From NCBI RefSeq assembly GCF_947331815.1, contig NZ_OX373462.1, positions 2,175,040-2,239,039 of the forward strand: a stretch of 64,000 nt of DNA, given 5' to 3'. How positions within the stretch are numbered: the stretch's first letter is position 1; the number at the start of each line of letters is the position of its first letter. This stretch comes from Cyanobacterium sp. uoEpiScrs1 (GTDB taxonomy: Bacteria; Cyanobacteriota; Cyanobacteriia; Cyanobacteriales; Microcystaceae). Under the pieces are notes generated by a model. It saw only the letters and a program-made list of their open reading frames with translations. It did no database searches and was not told where the DNA came from. Below are positions 20,837 through 29,529 of the stretch, in pieces. The position numbers and the translations under genes are program-made.

Positions 20837-21508
20837 TTATGACTTAGAATCTATTTGTCCAGTTTGTTCTGCCACTTCTTTTGCAAAATCAGTTTCCACC
20901 TTTTCGATCCCTTCTCCAAGAACAAACCGAATAAAACGGCGGACTTGAATATTTTCCCCCAACTTAGAAATGGTTTGTTTAATCAACTCCTCTACATTAA
21001 TGCTCTGGTCACGAATATAGGGCTGATGCATCAAAGATAATTCTTTAATCCGTTTTTCAATACGTCCTTGAACAATTTTTTCCTTGATATTGTCAGGTTT
21101 GTTATTTAAATCATCCCGTCCCATCTCGATTTCTTTTTCCTTAGCAAGGACAGATTCTGGAATATCTTCTCCCTGAATATACTCTACATTGGGGCAAGCC
21201 GCAATTTGCATAGCTACATTGCGGACAAGATTTTTAAATTCATCTCGGCGAGCAACAAAGTCAGTTTCGCAGTTGACCTCTACGAGGACACCGATGCGGC
21301 CTCCCGTGTGGATATAACTTTCTACCAATCCTTCTGCCGTTTGTCGTCCAGATTTTTTCTCGGCTGATGTGATACCTTTTTGCCGCAGCCATTCTATGGC
21401 TTTAGTCATATCAGCTTGACTCTCTAGAAGTGCTTTTTTGCAATCCATCATGCCAGCACCCGTTTTTTCTCGAAGCTCTTTAACCAGTTTTGCTGAGATT
21501 TCCGCCAT
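20837..21508 (-). CDS. tsf: Translation elongation factor Ts
   Basis: EF-Ts exchanges GDP for GTP on EF-Tu. The 223-residue protein has the short architecture typical of cyanobacteria and plastids. The N-terminal UBA-like helix pair contains [19 protein letters not shown] (residues 11-29), and the core signature [19 protein letters not shown] follows near residue 75, including the TDFV residues that contact EF-Tu. It follows rpsB on the same strand after 372 bases, the conserved bacterial order. A terminator-like hairpin lies downstream. Confidence 0.97.
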   Translation of the reverse strand: MAEISAKLVKELREKTGAGMMDCKKALLESQADMTKAIEWLRQKGITSAEKKSGRQTAEGLVESYIHTGGRIGVLVEVNCETDFVARRDEFKNLVRNVAMQIAACPNVEYIQGEDIPESVLAKEKEIEMGRDDLNNKPDNIKEKIVQGRIEKRIKELSLMHQPYIRDQSINVEELIKQTISKLGENIQVRRFIRFVLGEGIEKVETDFAKEVAEQTGQIDSKS

Positions 21509-21880
21509 GTTAACTTTTAAGATTAGATTCCACTAAGATTTAGATTGTAGTTGCTGTCTTAGATTCTTAGCAACATCACTTCTAATACACCCTTTTTATC
21601 GAATTAATGTTACGATATATTGGATTTCTAGGCTGAACTAGATTCTTCTGAACATCTTTGCTAAATTACCCTATTGGCTCGACTGTTAAGCCTGACTTGT
21701 TGATTTACCCTCAGTAGGCGTTACATCACCTATTTTAGAATCCTATCACAAGTTATACTCCACAATCTCCCTTTAATCAAAAGTAAACTTCGTATTGATT
21801 GTTTTTATTTAGCTAGAGTGACGGGATATCTAAAATATTAGATATATATCCCATCAAATTAGTCCCAAAAAGGGGTCTAT
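21509..21880. other. Spacer between rpsB and tsf
   Basis: This 372-base gap is long for an rpsB-tsf operon. It contains an imperfect stem at 21823-21833/21838-21852 shortly after the rpsB stop, without a clear T-run. I see no gene. A separate tsf promoter is possible. Confidence 0.5.
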
Positions 21881-22714
21881 TTACTCCTCTTCGTGAGGTG
21901 TTTCAGCCGTGACTTCTTGTGAGTCTACATTTTCGATCTCATCCTTTTCTTCTTCATAATCATCATAGTCCTCGTAATCATCCCCTCCGAAGTGTTCTTC
22001 AAACTCCTCGTACTCTTTTTGGGAATCAAGTTCACCATGACGACCTTCATAAATAGCATCAGCTAACTTACCTAGAATTAGCTTAATTGAACGAATAGCA
22101 TCATCGTTAGCCGGAATAGGAATATCAGCAAAATCAGGATCGCAGTTAGTGTCTAGAAGAGATATAATGGGAATTCCTAGCTTTTGACACTCAGAAATAG
22201 CATTATATTCCCGTCGCTGATCGACAACAACAACTATATCGGGTGGCTTACGCATGGTTTTAATCCCACCTAGATATTTATCGAGCTTGCCTAGTTCTCT
22301 TCGCAACATTGATCCCTCTTTTTTGGGACGGCGACCTAGATTTCCACTAGCTTCCATAGACTCTAATTCTTTGAGGCGTTCAACTCGGGTCCTTATAGTT
22401 TCCCAGTTGGTGAGCATTCCTCCTAACCAACGCTGGTTAACGTAATTTGCTCCACAACGAGAGGCCTCTTGAGCAATAATCCCAGCTGCTTGACGCTTGG
22501 TTCCTACAAAAAGAAACCGCTTCCCTTTGCTTGAAGAGATACGTACATATTGGTATGCATTTTCTATTAACTGGGCGGTTTGTACTAAGTCTATAATATG
22601 AACCCCATTACGGGCTGTGTAAATATAAGGGTCCATTTTTGGGTTCCAGCGGCGGGTTTGGTGACCGAAGTGAACTCCAGACTCTAGCAATTCTGCAAGG
22701 GAAACAACTGACAT
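21881..22714 (-). CDS. rpsB: 30S ribosomal protein S2
   Basis: S2 binds late to the small subunit, between head and body. From the ATG at 22714 the protein is 277 residues. An upstream in-frame extension to 22774 is open, but an AGGAG just before 22714 and the conserved beginning [19 protein letters not shown] decide the start. The family core is clear: [30 protein letters not shown] and [19 protein letters not shown]. The C-terminal 45 residues are extremely acidic (Asp/Glu/Tyr-rich), a tail common in cyanobacterial S2. It is first in the rpsB-tsf pair and has a structured leader. Confidence 0.98.
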   Translation of the reverse strand: MSVVSLAELLESGVHFGHQTRRWNPKMDPYIYTARNGVHIIDLVQTAQLIENAYQYVRISSSKGKRFLFVGTKRQAAGIIAQEASRCGANYVNQRWLGGMLTNWETIRTRVERLKELESMEASGNLGRRPKKEGSMLRRELGKLDKYLGGIKTMRKPPDIVVVVDQRREYNAISECQKLGIPIISLLDTNCDPDFADIPIPANDDAIRSIKLILGKLADAIYEGRHGELDSQKEYEEFEEHFGGDDYEDYDDYEEEKDEIENVDSQEVTAETPHEEE

Positions 22715-23212
22715 TTTTAATTTTCTCCTATTCGGGTTTACCCTCCATTCAGGTGTATTTCTCACAAGAAACACCCGAAATCCTGAATGTGCGATATGTG
22801 ATATTCATTTTGACTATATCACATCATTATATCTAAAACTCTAAGTGCACTCACAAAATTCAATCTTATTCTAGTAGTGTTACAGATTAACAACAAGACT
22901 GATTGGGATATCAGTTCGTAGCTGAATTTAATTCACTAAATTTTAAAAATAGCTTCCAATAAATAAAAAATACTAAACAGGTAAATCACTAGAGGTCGAT
23001 TATACAAAACAGTTTTTTTACTCACGATATAAAGCAAAGTTTAATAATTACTTAACTATTCTACTAATTGTTTTTCTAGCAATTATTTTTTTAATGTCAA
23101 CATACACGATAGCAAGTATATCTCAAGTTCTCTTGTTTATTTATAAATTAATATCTCTTATTCAAAAAGATGTTAGGATGAGAGATTATCTGTCTAATTG
23201 CGAATAGAACTG
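22715..23212. other. Divergent intergenic region rpsB / map
   Basis: These 498 bases hold the rpsB leader structures described separately, and beyond about 22830 an AT-rich stretch that must contain the map promoter. I see no gene. Confidence 0.55.
22738..22824 (-). promoter_or_regulatory. Structured rpsB leader and nearby inverted repeat
   Basis: Upstream of the rpsB start, the minus-strand RNA can fold a composite stem at about 22747-22788 (ATTCA with TGAAT, and GGTGT..TTC with GAA..ACACC inside). Just further upstream lies a 9-bp inverted repeat, 22796-22804 with 22816-22824, spaced by 11 bases, which resembles a dimeric-regulator site (TGTGATAT..ATATCACA). Autoregulatory leaders are common for ribosomal proteins; whether this is one is inference. 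Confidence 0.4.
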
Positions 23213-23974
23213 ATGGGAGAAACAATTACCTTATTATCGAAACGGGAAATAGAAAAAATGCGACGGGCTGGACGTTTAGCGGCCCAGTTATTGGATCATT
23301 TAGCCCCAATGGTGAGGTCAGGTGTAAGTACCTTATACTTGAATGACGAAGCAGAACGCTGGACCCAATCACACAATGCTACTAGCGCGCCCTTGGGCTA
23401 TCATGGCTTTCCTAAATCAATTTGCACTAGCATTAACGAAGTTATTTGTCATGGTATTCCTAATGCAAAGCAAATTCTTAAAGATGGAGATATTATCAAT
23501 ATTGATGTTACACTTATCCTTGATGGTTACCATGGCGATACTTCCCGTACTTTTTTTGTCGGAACCCCTTCCTCAAAAGCTCGACAATTGGTAGAGATTA
23601 CAGAAGAATGTTTAAAAAGAGGTATTGCTGCAGTTGTTCCTGGAGGAAGAATCGGGGATATTGGAGCTGCAATTCAAGAATGCGCTGAGCCCTGCGGTTT
23701 TTCGGTGGTCAGGGACTTTGTTGGTCATGGAGTGAGTCATATTTTTCATACGCCTCCTCAAATTCCCCATTTTGGACAACGGGGTAAAGGCAAACGAATC
23801 CGTCCAGGAATGGTATTTACTATTGAACCGATGATTAACGAGGGAACCTGGGAAGCAGTAGTCTTAGATGATGGTTGGACAGCAATTACTAAAGATGGTA
23901 AGCTCTCAGCTCAATTCGAACATACTCTAGCGGTAACAGAAGCTGGGGCAGAAGTGTTAACTCTACCTGATTAA
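23213..23974 (+). CDS. map: Methionine aminopeptidase, type I
   Basis: MetAP removes the initiator methionine from nascent proteins. From the ATG at 23213 it is 253 residues; an in-frame TTG five codons upstream is possible, but the family normally begins MGETITLLS. The five metal ligands can be seen: Asp in INIDVTLILDG, Asp in GDTSRTFF, His in GHGVSHIFHTPPQIPHFG, Glu in FTIEPMIN and Glu in AQFEHTLAV. The extra substrate His in YHGFPKSICTS is also present. Lengths and motifs are those of an intact enzyme. It is transcribed alone, divergently from rpsB. Confidence 0.96.
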   Translation: MGETITLLSKREIEKMRRAGRLAAQLLDHLAPMVRSGVSTLYLNDEAERWTQSHNATSAPLGYHGFPKSICTSINEVICHGIPNAKQILKDGDIINIDVTLILDGYHGDTSRTFFVGTPSSKARQLVEITEECLKRGIAAVVPGGRIGDIGAAIQECAEPCGFSVVRDFVGHGVSHIFHTPPQIPHFGQRGKGKRIRPGMVFTIEPMINEGTWEAVVLDDGWTAITKDGKLSAQFEHTLAVTEAGAEVLTLPD

Positions 23975-24751
23975 CAGTTTTACTTAGGGTTTTATATCTT
24001 ATTTAAAATTAGCTAGTTTAAGAAAACAACATCAGAATGATATACAACCAAAAGAATGATATACAACCGAATAAGATTTAAATCTGATGTTAACTATCTA
24101 TTGCTAACTGTATTCCTTTTATTTTGTTTAGTTTTGGGTGCTATAGACTAGGTTATGCTAGACTGTCGCGGACGTAGACTTAGGTTTTGAGGAGTGGTCC
24201 CGTACAAACTAAGGTTATCTGTGTAAATAAACTATTAATTGAGTCGGCAGGAATGAGTTGTTCCTATAGAAATCAGGCTTTAATTTTTTATCGGTTAGTA
24301 GTTGAATATAGTAAATGTGGTAAGAACGTTTTCATGCCAGTGTAAGGTATCAGTTCCAATTATCATATGGCATTTTCTCTTATGGTTACTATAAACCTTG
24401 AGCAAAAGTTAAATTTTACCTACAATTCTTGGCCTAATCTCCTAATCTCTGTTTTTTTGAACGTTATGCTTTTCAGATATTGCGATTATGGTTAGGAATT
24501 TTCCGTCCTAAATTAAGTCATCAAGAAAAGAGCTTCAACTTTATTAGAGGTATTATGAATCTCTGTTTAGAAATAGGGAACCTAGAAACAGTGATCGTTT
24601 AAATGGCTAAATTCAGTTATCTGATTCTATTACCATTGCTTATAACAGCAAGGAAATCTATGCTGATTACACTACAGGAAATCGACTGATATAATATCAA
24701 TCTATTTCCTGGTTAATTATACAAATTACTCTCTAGATTAGATCATAATTA
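23975..24751. other. Spacer with decayed coding sequence before the sugar permease gene
   Basis: About 24120-24300 is richer in G and C than true spacer, and about 24430-24690 gives broken plus-strand pieces with protein-like composition (LFERYAFQILRLWLGIFRPK in one frame, then IQLSDSITIAYNSKEIYADY in another). I cannot name the family. It may be a gene formerly next to, or part of an operon with, the sugar permease. No intact gene is present. Confidence 0.45.
24430..24690 (+). pseudogene. Fragmented, unidentified coding remnant
   Basis: Two plus-strand frames carry successive protein-like stretches separated by a frameshift and a stop; the second ends in TAA near 24690, after YADYTTGNRLI. 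I read this as the C-terminal part of a dead gene of unknown family, 60 bases before the sugar permease start. Low confidence. Confidence 0.3.
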
Positions 24752-25636
24752 ATGCTAATAAGTAAATTTAAAATTCTATCTAAAATCACTCCCTATTTAT
24801 TTCTATTGCCGGCTGTTTTAGTGTTGGGAATAACTGTCCTCTTTCCAGCATTGCAAGCTTTTATACTAAGTTTTACCCAGTATAATTATGATATTACCCA
24901 AGCACCAAAATGGATTGGACTGGAAAATTTTCGACGTTTGACTAGAGATTCTGTTTATTGGAAAACCCTCTACAATACTTTTTTATACTTAATAGTTGTT
25001 GTTCCTGTTTTAGTAACTTTTCCTCTAGGATTGGCCATATTGGTTAATAAAAGAATTCGAGGTATTGGTCTATTTCGAGTCGCTTTTTACACTCCTGTCG
25101 TCATCTCTATGGTAGTAGCTGGTATTGCGTGGAAGGCCCTTTATCTTTCTGAGGGGTTGCTTAACCAATTTCTCAAAGAATTTGGGTTTTCTGAAAGAAT
25201 CTCTTGGCTAACAAGTCCCCAGATTGCTATTTTTAGCGTCATGATAGTTACTATCTGGAAGGGATTAGGTTATTATATGGTTATTTATCTGGCTGGACTA
25301 CAATCGATTCCTAATGAATTATACGAGGCTGCTGCTATCGATGGGTCAGATGGTTTGCGTAAACACTGGGATATAACTATTCCGTTAATGCGTCCTTATG
25401 TACTATTGGTTGGAATCATCTCTGCAATAGCAGCGACTAAAGTCTTTGAAGAAATTCATATTATGACTCAAGGAGGACCTAGAAATAGTTCCAAAACTGT
25501 TGTTTATTATTTATATGAGAGAGCTTTTCAAGATTTAGAGATTAATTATGCTTGTACCATGGGATTAACCGTATTTTTAGTAATTCTTATTCTTTCTATT
25601 ATTAATTTAAAATTTTTTCAAAATCCCACTTTGTGA
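24752..25636 (+). CDS. Sugar ABC transporter permease, MalF/UgpA type
   Basis: A binding-protein-dependent permease of the carbohydrate uptake-1 class in the plasma membrane. The 294-residue protein has six predicted membrane spans (first at about 10-35). It carries the cytoplasmic EAA loop that docks to the ATPase: ELYEAAAIDGSDGLRKHWD then ITIPLMRP (about residues 190-215). Such systems need a second permease (MalG type), a binding protein and an ATPase; none lies nearby, and the DNA just upstream looks like a decayed gene. Either the partners are elsewhere on the chromosome, as is common in cyanobacteria, or this is a survivor of a dying transporter. The sugar (host glucose, glucosylglycerol or other) cannot be told. 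Confidence 0.9.
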   Translation: MLISKFKILSKITPYLFLLPAVLVLGITVLFPALQAFILSFTQYNYDITQAPKWIGLENFRRLTRDSVYWKTLYNTFLYLIVVVPVLVTFPLGLAILVNKRIRGIGLFRVAFYTPVVISMVVAGIAWKALYLSEGLLNQFLKEFGFSERISWLTSPQIAIFSVMIVTIWKGLGYYMVIYLAGLQSIPNELYEAAAIDGSDGLRKHWDITIPLMRPYVLLVGIISAIAATKVFEEIHIMTQGGPRNSSKTVVYYLYERAFQDLEINYACTMGLTVFLVILILSIINLKFFQNPTL

Positions 25637-25647
25637 GAATTAATACT

Positions 25648-26343
25648 TTATCCAAACCTATCAAATATTGACAATTTATTTAAAGCATCTTGGGCTGCGG
25701 CTTTAGTAGCTTCCTGTTTTCGGCGACCTTTTCCAGTTCCTAATAGTTGTTCATTAATCTGTACTCCAAAAATAAATTCCTTTGCATGATCAGGTCCTAA
25801 TTCCTCAATCAAAAAGTATTGAGGAACCTTTTTGTAGTTTGCTAATGACCATTCTTGAAGACGATTCTTAACATCAATAATTTTACTAGAAACCTTTTTT
25901 GATTCGGGGATTATTAGAGTATCAATTGCATCTTTAAAGAGTGACTGCACAAACTTCTGTACTGCCTCTATTCCTGCATCGAGGAAATATGCTCCTACTA
26001 TAGCCTCAAAAGTATCACTTAATAAAGCAGGATTGTTTTGTCCTCCATCTTTGATTGCCCCTTGTCCAAGATACATAAATTTCCCTAAGTCTAAAACCTT
26101 TGCAAATCGAGCTAATTGGGGTTCATCAACTAATTTTGAGCGCAAACGAGTCAATTGTGCTTCACTTAATTCTGGATAGTGTCGATACAGTTCTTCACTC
26201 ACGACAAGTTGTAAGACTGCATCACCTAAAAATTCCAAACGTTCATTATGTTCTTTAACTCCAGGATGTTCGTTGACGTAGGACCTGTGAGTTAACGCGC
26301 ATTCTAATAACGCTTGATTTTTAAATCTAAGAAATATAGTCAT
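25648..26343 (-). CDS. rnc: Ribonuclease III
   Basis: RNase III cuts double-stranded RNA and processes rRNA precursors. The 231-residue protein has the catalytic domain with the signature HNERLEFLGDAVLQLVVSEE (about residues 34-53) and the second acidic site SDTFEAIVGAYFLDAG (near 109-124), providing the Glu/Asp metal ligands. A C-terminal double-stranded-RNA-binding domain follows (about 155-226, with GKGRRKQEATKAAAQDAL). It converges with the sugar permease gene, stops being 11 bases apart. All parts are intact. Confidence 0.96.
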   Translation of the reverse strand: MTIFLRFKNQALLECALTHRSYVNEHPGVKEHNERLEFLGDAVLQLVVSEELYRHYPELSEAQLTRLRSKLVDEPQLARFAKVLDLGKFMYLGQGAIKDGGQNNPALLSDTFEAIVGAYFLDAGIEAVQKFVQSLFKDAIDTLIIPESKKVSSKIIDVKNRLQEWSLANYKKVPQYFLIEELGPDHAKEFIFGVQINEQLLGTGKGRRKQEATKAAAQDALNKLSIFDRFG

Positions 26344-26751
26344 AATTAAATGTTAACTATTAACTAATCATCCTAAGTTTTTAGGAAGTATTCTAAAATC
26401 ACTCTCAAACTATTAAAATAGATAAACTGCCAAAGAATATAAATAATAAGACTTTTTAAAAGAATTAATGCTCAATTCCTTTTTTTAGAGAATAGTCTCT
26501 TTTTTCAGATGAGCAATAATTCTTTAAATTCTTCTTGTAGACTTTTTCTTAAAAAGAAATATCCTGTAAAGTATTATCGGGTTTACACTTCGCAAATTCG
26601 TTGGTAGTCCTCTTTGAGTTCTATAAGAGATAATTATGTGTTCTTGAAAACTTCTTCAAAAATCTCCATACGCCCTTCTGCTTGATTTGTGTTTTTGCTA
26701 ACCAGCTGTGCAATAATTTTATATCCTCTGATTCTAAACTCTAGATTTTCT
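26344..26751. other. Spacer between rnc and the downstream small gene
   Basis: These 408 bases separate two divergent genes. The start of the plus-strand frame can be read back to 26689, but that extension is hydrophobic and unlike the conserved protein. I see no further gene or clear structure. Confidence 0.5.
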
Positions 26752-27069
26752 ATGTCTCGAACTACTCAAGTTTCCAATCATGAACAAGCTCTAACTAGCA
26801 ATTCCCTAGAACTTGCCAAGAAATTAACCGAAAAACTTACTATTACACCAAATAACTGGCATAGTTTTAAAAATAACCGTAAAGCACAAGCTCAGCAACA
26901 AATAGCTTCAGCACTAGTTTTTTTACTCAAAGGGAACGAGCAAGAAGCCCTAGACTGTTTAAATCAAGCGGTAGGTTGGTTAAACCGTTCTATTTCTGGT
27001 CTTCCTTGTCCAGATCATGAGACTTCAGCTCACATCCGACAGGAAAAATCATCCAAAGATTTAAGGTGA
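26752..27069 (+). CDS. Conserved small cyanobacterial protein (DUF6439-like)
   Basis: From the ATG at 26752 this encodes 105 residues beginning MSRTTQVSNHEQAL. It is a soluble helical protein with a pattern I associate with a small family restricted to cyanobacteria: LELAKKLTEKLTITPNNWH, then RKAQAQQQIASALVFLLKGN and ALDCLNQAVGWLNRSISG. The family name DUF6439 is from memory and is the uncertain part. Function unknown. Its stop lies only seven bases from the stop of the converging anti-sigma-type gene. Confidence 0.7.
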   Translation: MSRTTQVSNHEQALTSNSLELAKKLTEKLTITPNNWHSFKNNRKAQAQQQIASALVFLLKGNEQEALDCLNQAVGWLNRSISGLPCPDHETSAHIRQEKSSKDLR

Positions 27070-27076
27070 TAATAGT

Positions 27077-27511
27077 TCAGTTGTTTTGTTTAATTACCTG
27101 CTTACATAATTTAACTCGAGTTCCATGTTGATCCCAGTAAACTTGATCAAAAATTTCGTGGAGTAGACATAACCCTCGACCGTGTTCTGCTTCTTCTGGT
27201 GGTAGATGTTGAGGAGTTAGGTTTTGACAATTGCACCCATGGGAAAATCCTAAACCTTCGTCTGAAATAACCCAAGAATAACCTTCTTCAGTTACCGAAA
27301 AGTTCACGACAATTGACTTACTGGGATCCAATTTATTGCCGTGTTTAGCAGCATTAACCAAAGCTTCCTGCAGACCTAATCTAATTTCTGGTCTTAAATA
27401 AATCGGGATATTAGTTAATAACAAGTCAAGTACTGGACATAAATAAAGAGTGGATGTAAAGCTCATTGTTGTACAGCTTTTCTTTCTTGGAGGCAGTGAA
27501 ATAGAGATCAC
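27077..27511 (-). CDS. Anti-sigma regulatory factor-like ATPase (RsbW/SpoIIAB fold)
   Basis: A 144-residue single-domain protein of the HATPase_c_2 class, which in other bacteria are serine kinases that bind and block sigma factors or act in partner-switching cascades. The GHKL ATP-binding boxes are visible: N box EALVNAAKHGN (about 69-79), G1 box SDEGLGF (about 97-103) and G2 box EHGRGLCLL (near 125). The start is a GTG at 27511 giving MISISLPP, the conserved cyanobacterial beginning; an internal ATG would cut into the fold. No sigma factor or anti-anti-sigma gene is adjacent, so its partner is unknown. Confidence 0.85.
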   Translation of the reverse strand: MISISLPPRKKSCTTMSFTSTLYLCPVLDLLLTNIPIYLRPEIRLGLQEALVNAAKHGNKLDPSKSIVVNFSVTEEGYSWVISDEGLGFSHGCNCQNLTPQHLPPEEAEHGRGLCLLHEIFDQVYWDQHGTRVKLCKQVIKQNN

Positions 27512-28009
27512 GTGTCTTACCTCAGTTGTTAATTTTTTAAAGGTTTTATCTACTTGAAATTTCTATCTGTATTATAGTTTAGCCCTTTGCTAATTAAGTT
27601 CTAGATAGAGAAACTTGATAAATATTAAGTCAAGTTTTTGGAAGTATTTAATTTGCAAATCAGGATGTAATTTATATAAATAATGCTTAAGGATTAGGAA
27701 AAATCAACTAACACAAACTTCAGAAAGTATCATTGCTATACTTCTTCTATCGTAATGGTAATTAGCTAAATATTTTCCGGACAATTTTTTAAAAAATAAA
27801 AGGTAGTCATTTCTGCAATTAACTCTTGGTTCATGGTTATTTAAAATCAATTGGTTTAATTAAGGTTGCTATATAATGATATTTAATCAAAGATTCAATG
27901 GTCTTAGAACTGACAACTATAGAAATGCAGATTGGGACTACTGACCACTATGGAAAAATGGATAAGAAAACTTTCATAGGTTAAAGCTCTCACGGTTATC
28001 ATAACACAC
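27512..28009. other. Spacer between anti-sigma-type gene and rlmD
   Basis: No gene is supported. A short plus-strand frame at 27898-27984 (MVLELTTIEMQIGTTDHYG...) ends normally but has no ribosome binding site and no known relatives; it may be debris. Confidence 0.5.
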
Positions 28010-29374
28010 TTAAGAATTGAGTCTTAGCAAGGCTGCACATTCAACATGGACAGTTTGTGGGAAAAAATCACTCGGTTGTGCCCAAATTAGTTCATAGACC
28101 TCTTCTTGACATAATCTACGGAGATCTCGTGCTAAAGTTGACGGTTGACAGCTAATATAGACGACATAGGATGGTCGAGTGTTTCTAAGTATTTCAATAA
28201 CTGATTGATCACAGCCTTTACGGGGAGGATCAAGAATTACAACATCGGGTAAAAATGGAAGTTTGGGTAATAAACTTTCGACAGTTCCCACTAGAAACGA
28301 AACATTATTAATTTCATTAAGTTGGGCATTTTTCCGCGCTTGAGTAACTGAATTAGAGTTCACTTCTAAACCGATAACTTTTTGTACCTTTTGAGCTAGA
28401 GGCAAAGTAAAAGTACCTATGCCACAATAAGCATCAACTAACTGTTCAGTTCCCGTTAGGTTAAGTTGTTCAATAATTCTGTTGATTAGTATTTCGGCTG
28501 CTTCAGTATTAACCTGAAAAAATGTATCGGCTCTTAAGTGTAGTTCTAGCCCTGCAAAAATTTCCCGTAGATAGGAACAACCAGCAATAGTGAGAGTTTC
28601 TTGTCCAAAAATAACATTGCCCCTATCAGGATTATAATTCAGGGAAACTCCGACTAAATTAGAATACCTTTTTAACCATATTTGTGCCTGTGCATCAACG
28701 TTTTGTAGTTTTTTTTCGGCACTGACCAAAGTCAAAAGAATTTCTCCAGTGTACCGTCCTATTCTTAGAGAAAGATGGCGAAGTCTTCCCTGATGATGTT
28801 TTTCATCATAAATAGACCACCCCTGTTCTTGAATATCTTTTTTTACCTCGGCCAGGAGAGGATTGAGACGAGAGTCTTGAATAGGACACTGATTAAGGTT
28901 AACAATTTGATGACTATTTTTGCGAAAATAACCTCCCTGGACGTTTCCTGCTGCTGAACGTCCTAGAGTATAGGTAGCTTTATTGCGATAGCCCAGCACT
29001 GTTTTCTCTGTCAAAATAGGGGCAACAGGAGGATTTTTAAATTTACCAATACGTTCTAAAGATTCTACGACATGGTTGTGTTTAACGATATGCTGGTAGG
29101 TCTCATTGATATGCTGCCATTGACAACCTCCACACTTATCAGCAACGAGACAAGAGGGACGAAGGCGATGTGGAGAAGGAGAAAGAAGTTGCTGTAATTT
29201 TCCGTATGCGTATTGCTTTTTGAGGTGAACTAGTCGAACCGAGACGCGATCACCTGTCACCGTGTCAGCGACAAAAATAGCACGCCCTTCAAAGTGTCCA
29301 ACACCGTCACCACTGTTACTAATATCAGTAATTTCTAACTCAATGAGACTTCCTTGTTGGTAGCCTTGGTTCAT
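28010..29374 (-). CDS. rlmD: 23S rRNA (uracil-5-)-methyltransferase, RlmD/TrmA family
   Basis: This SAM-dependent enzyme methylates C5 of a uridine in rRNA (U1939 for RlmD) or tRNA (TrmA); RlmD is the likelier because of the TRAM domain and Fe-S cysteines. The 454-residue protein has an N-terminal TRAM domain (about 1-60, GDGVGHFEGRAIFV), the cluster cysteines Cys75, Cys81 and Cys84 (CLVADKCGGC) with a fourth in LNQCPIQDS, the SAM motif VDAYCGIGTFTLPLA, the DPPRKGC motif and the catalytic Cys409 in YISCQPSTLARDL. Complete and intact. It diverges from the helicase gene. Which uridine is modified cannot be proven by sequence. Confidence 0.9.
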   Translation of the reverse strand: MNQGYQQGSLIELEITDISNSGDGVGHFEGRAIFVADTVTGDRVSVRLVHLKKQYAYGKLQQLLSPSPHRLRPSCLVADKCGGCQWQHINETYQHIVKHNHVVESLERIGKFKNPPVAPILTEKTVLGYRNKATYTLGRSAAGNVQGGYFRKNSHQIVNLNQCPIQDSRLNPLLAEVKKDIQEQGWSIYDEKHHQGRLRHLSLRIGRYTGEILLTLVSAEKKLQNVDAQAQIWLKRYSNLVGVSLNYNPDRGNVIFGQETLTIAGCSYLREIFAGLELHLRADTFFQVNTEAAEILINRIIEQLNLTGTEQLVDAYCGIGTFTLPLAQKVQKVIGLEVNSNSVTQARKNAQLNEINNVSFLVGTVESLLPKLPFLPDVVILDPPRKGCDQSVIEILRNTRPSYVVYISCQPSTLARDLRRLCQEEVYELIWAQPSDFFPQTVHVECAALLRLNS

Positions 29375-29529
29375 AGAATGGAGATGAAACGTTTAACTTT
29401 CGCTAAAATTTTGAACAGTCTAATTCTAGCCTGTCCTCTTTCACTTTTGAAAAAAAATATTTAACTTTATCTGAATGAGCGCATTTAGATACAATCGGGT
29501 CTTAACTAATTAACCTTATCCTCAAAAGA

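Noticed and set aside
24120..24300. Possible RNA gene or end of an IS605-type tnpB
   Set aside because: The stretch is GC-richer than its surroundings and a few residues resembled a TnpB tail, but I could not keep one frame or fold a known RNA.
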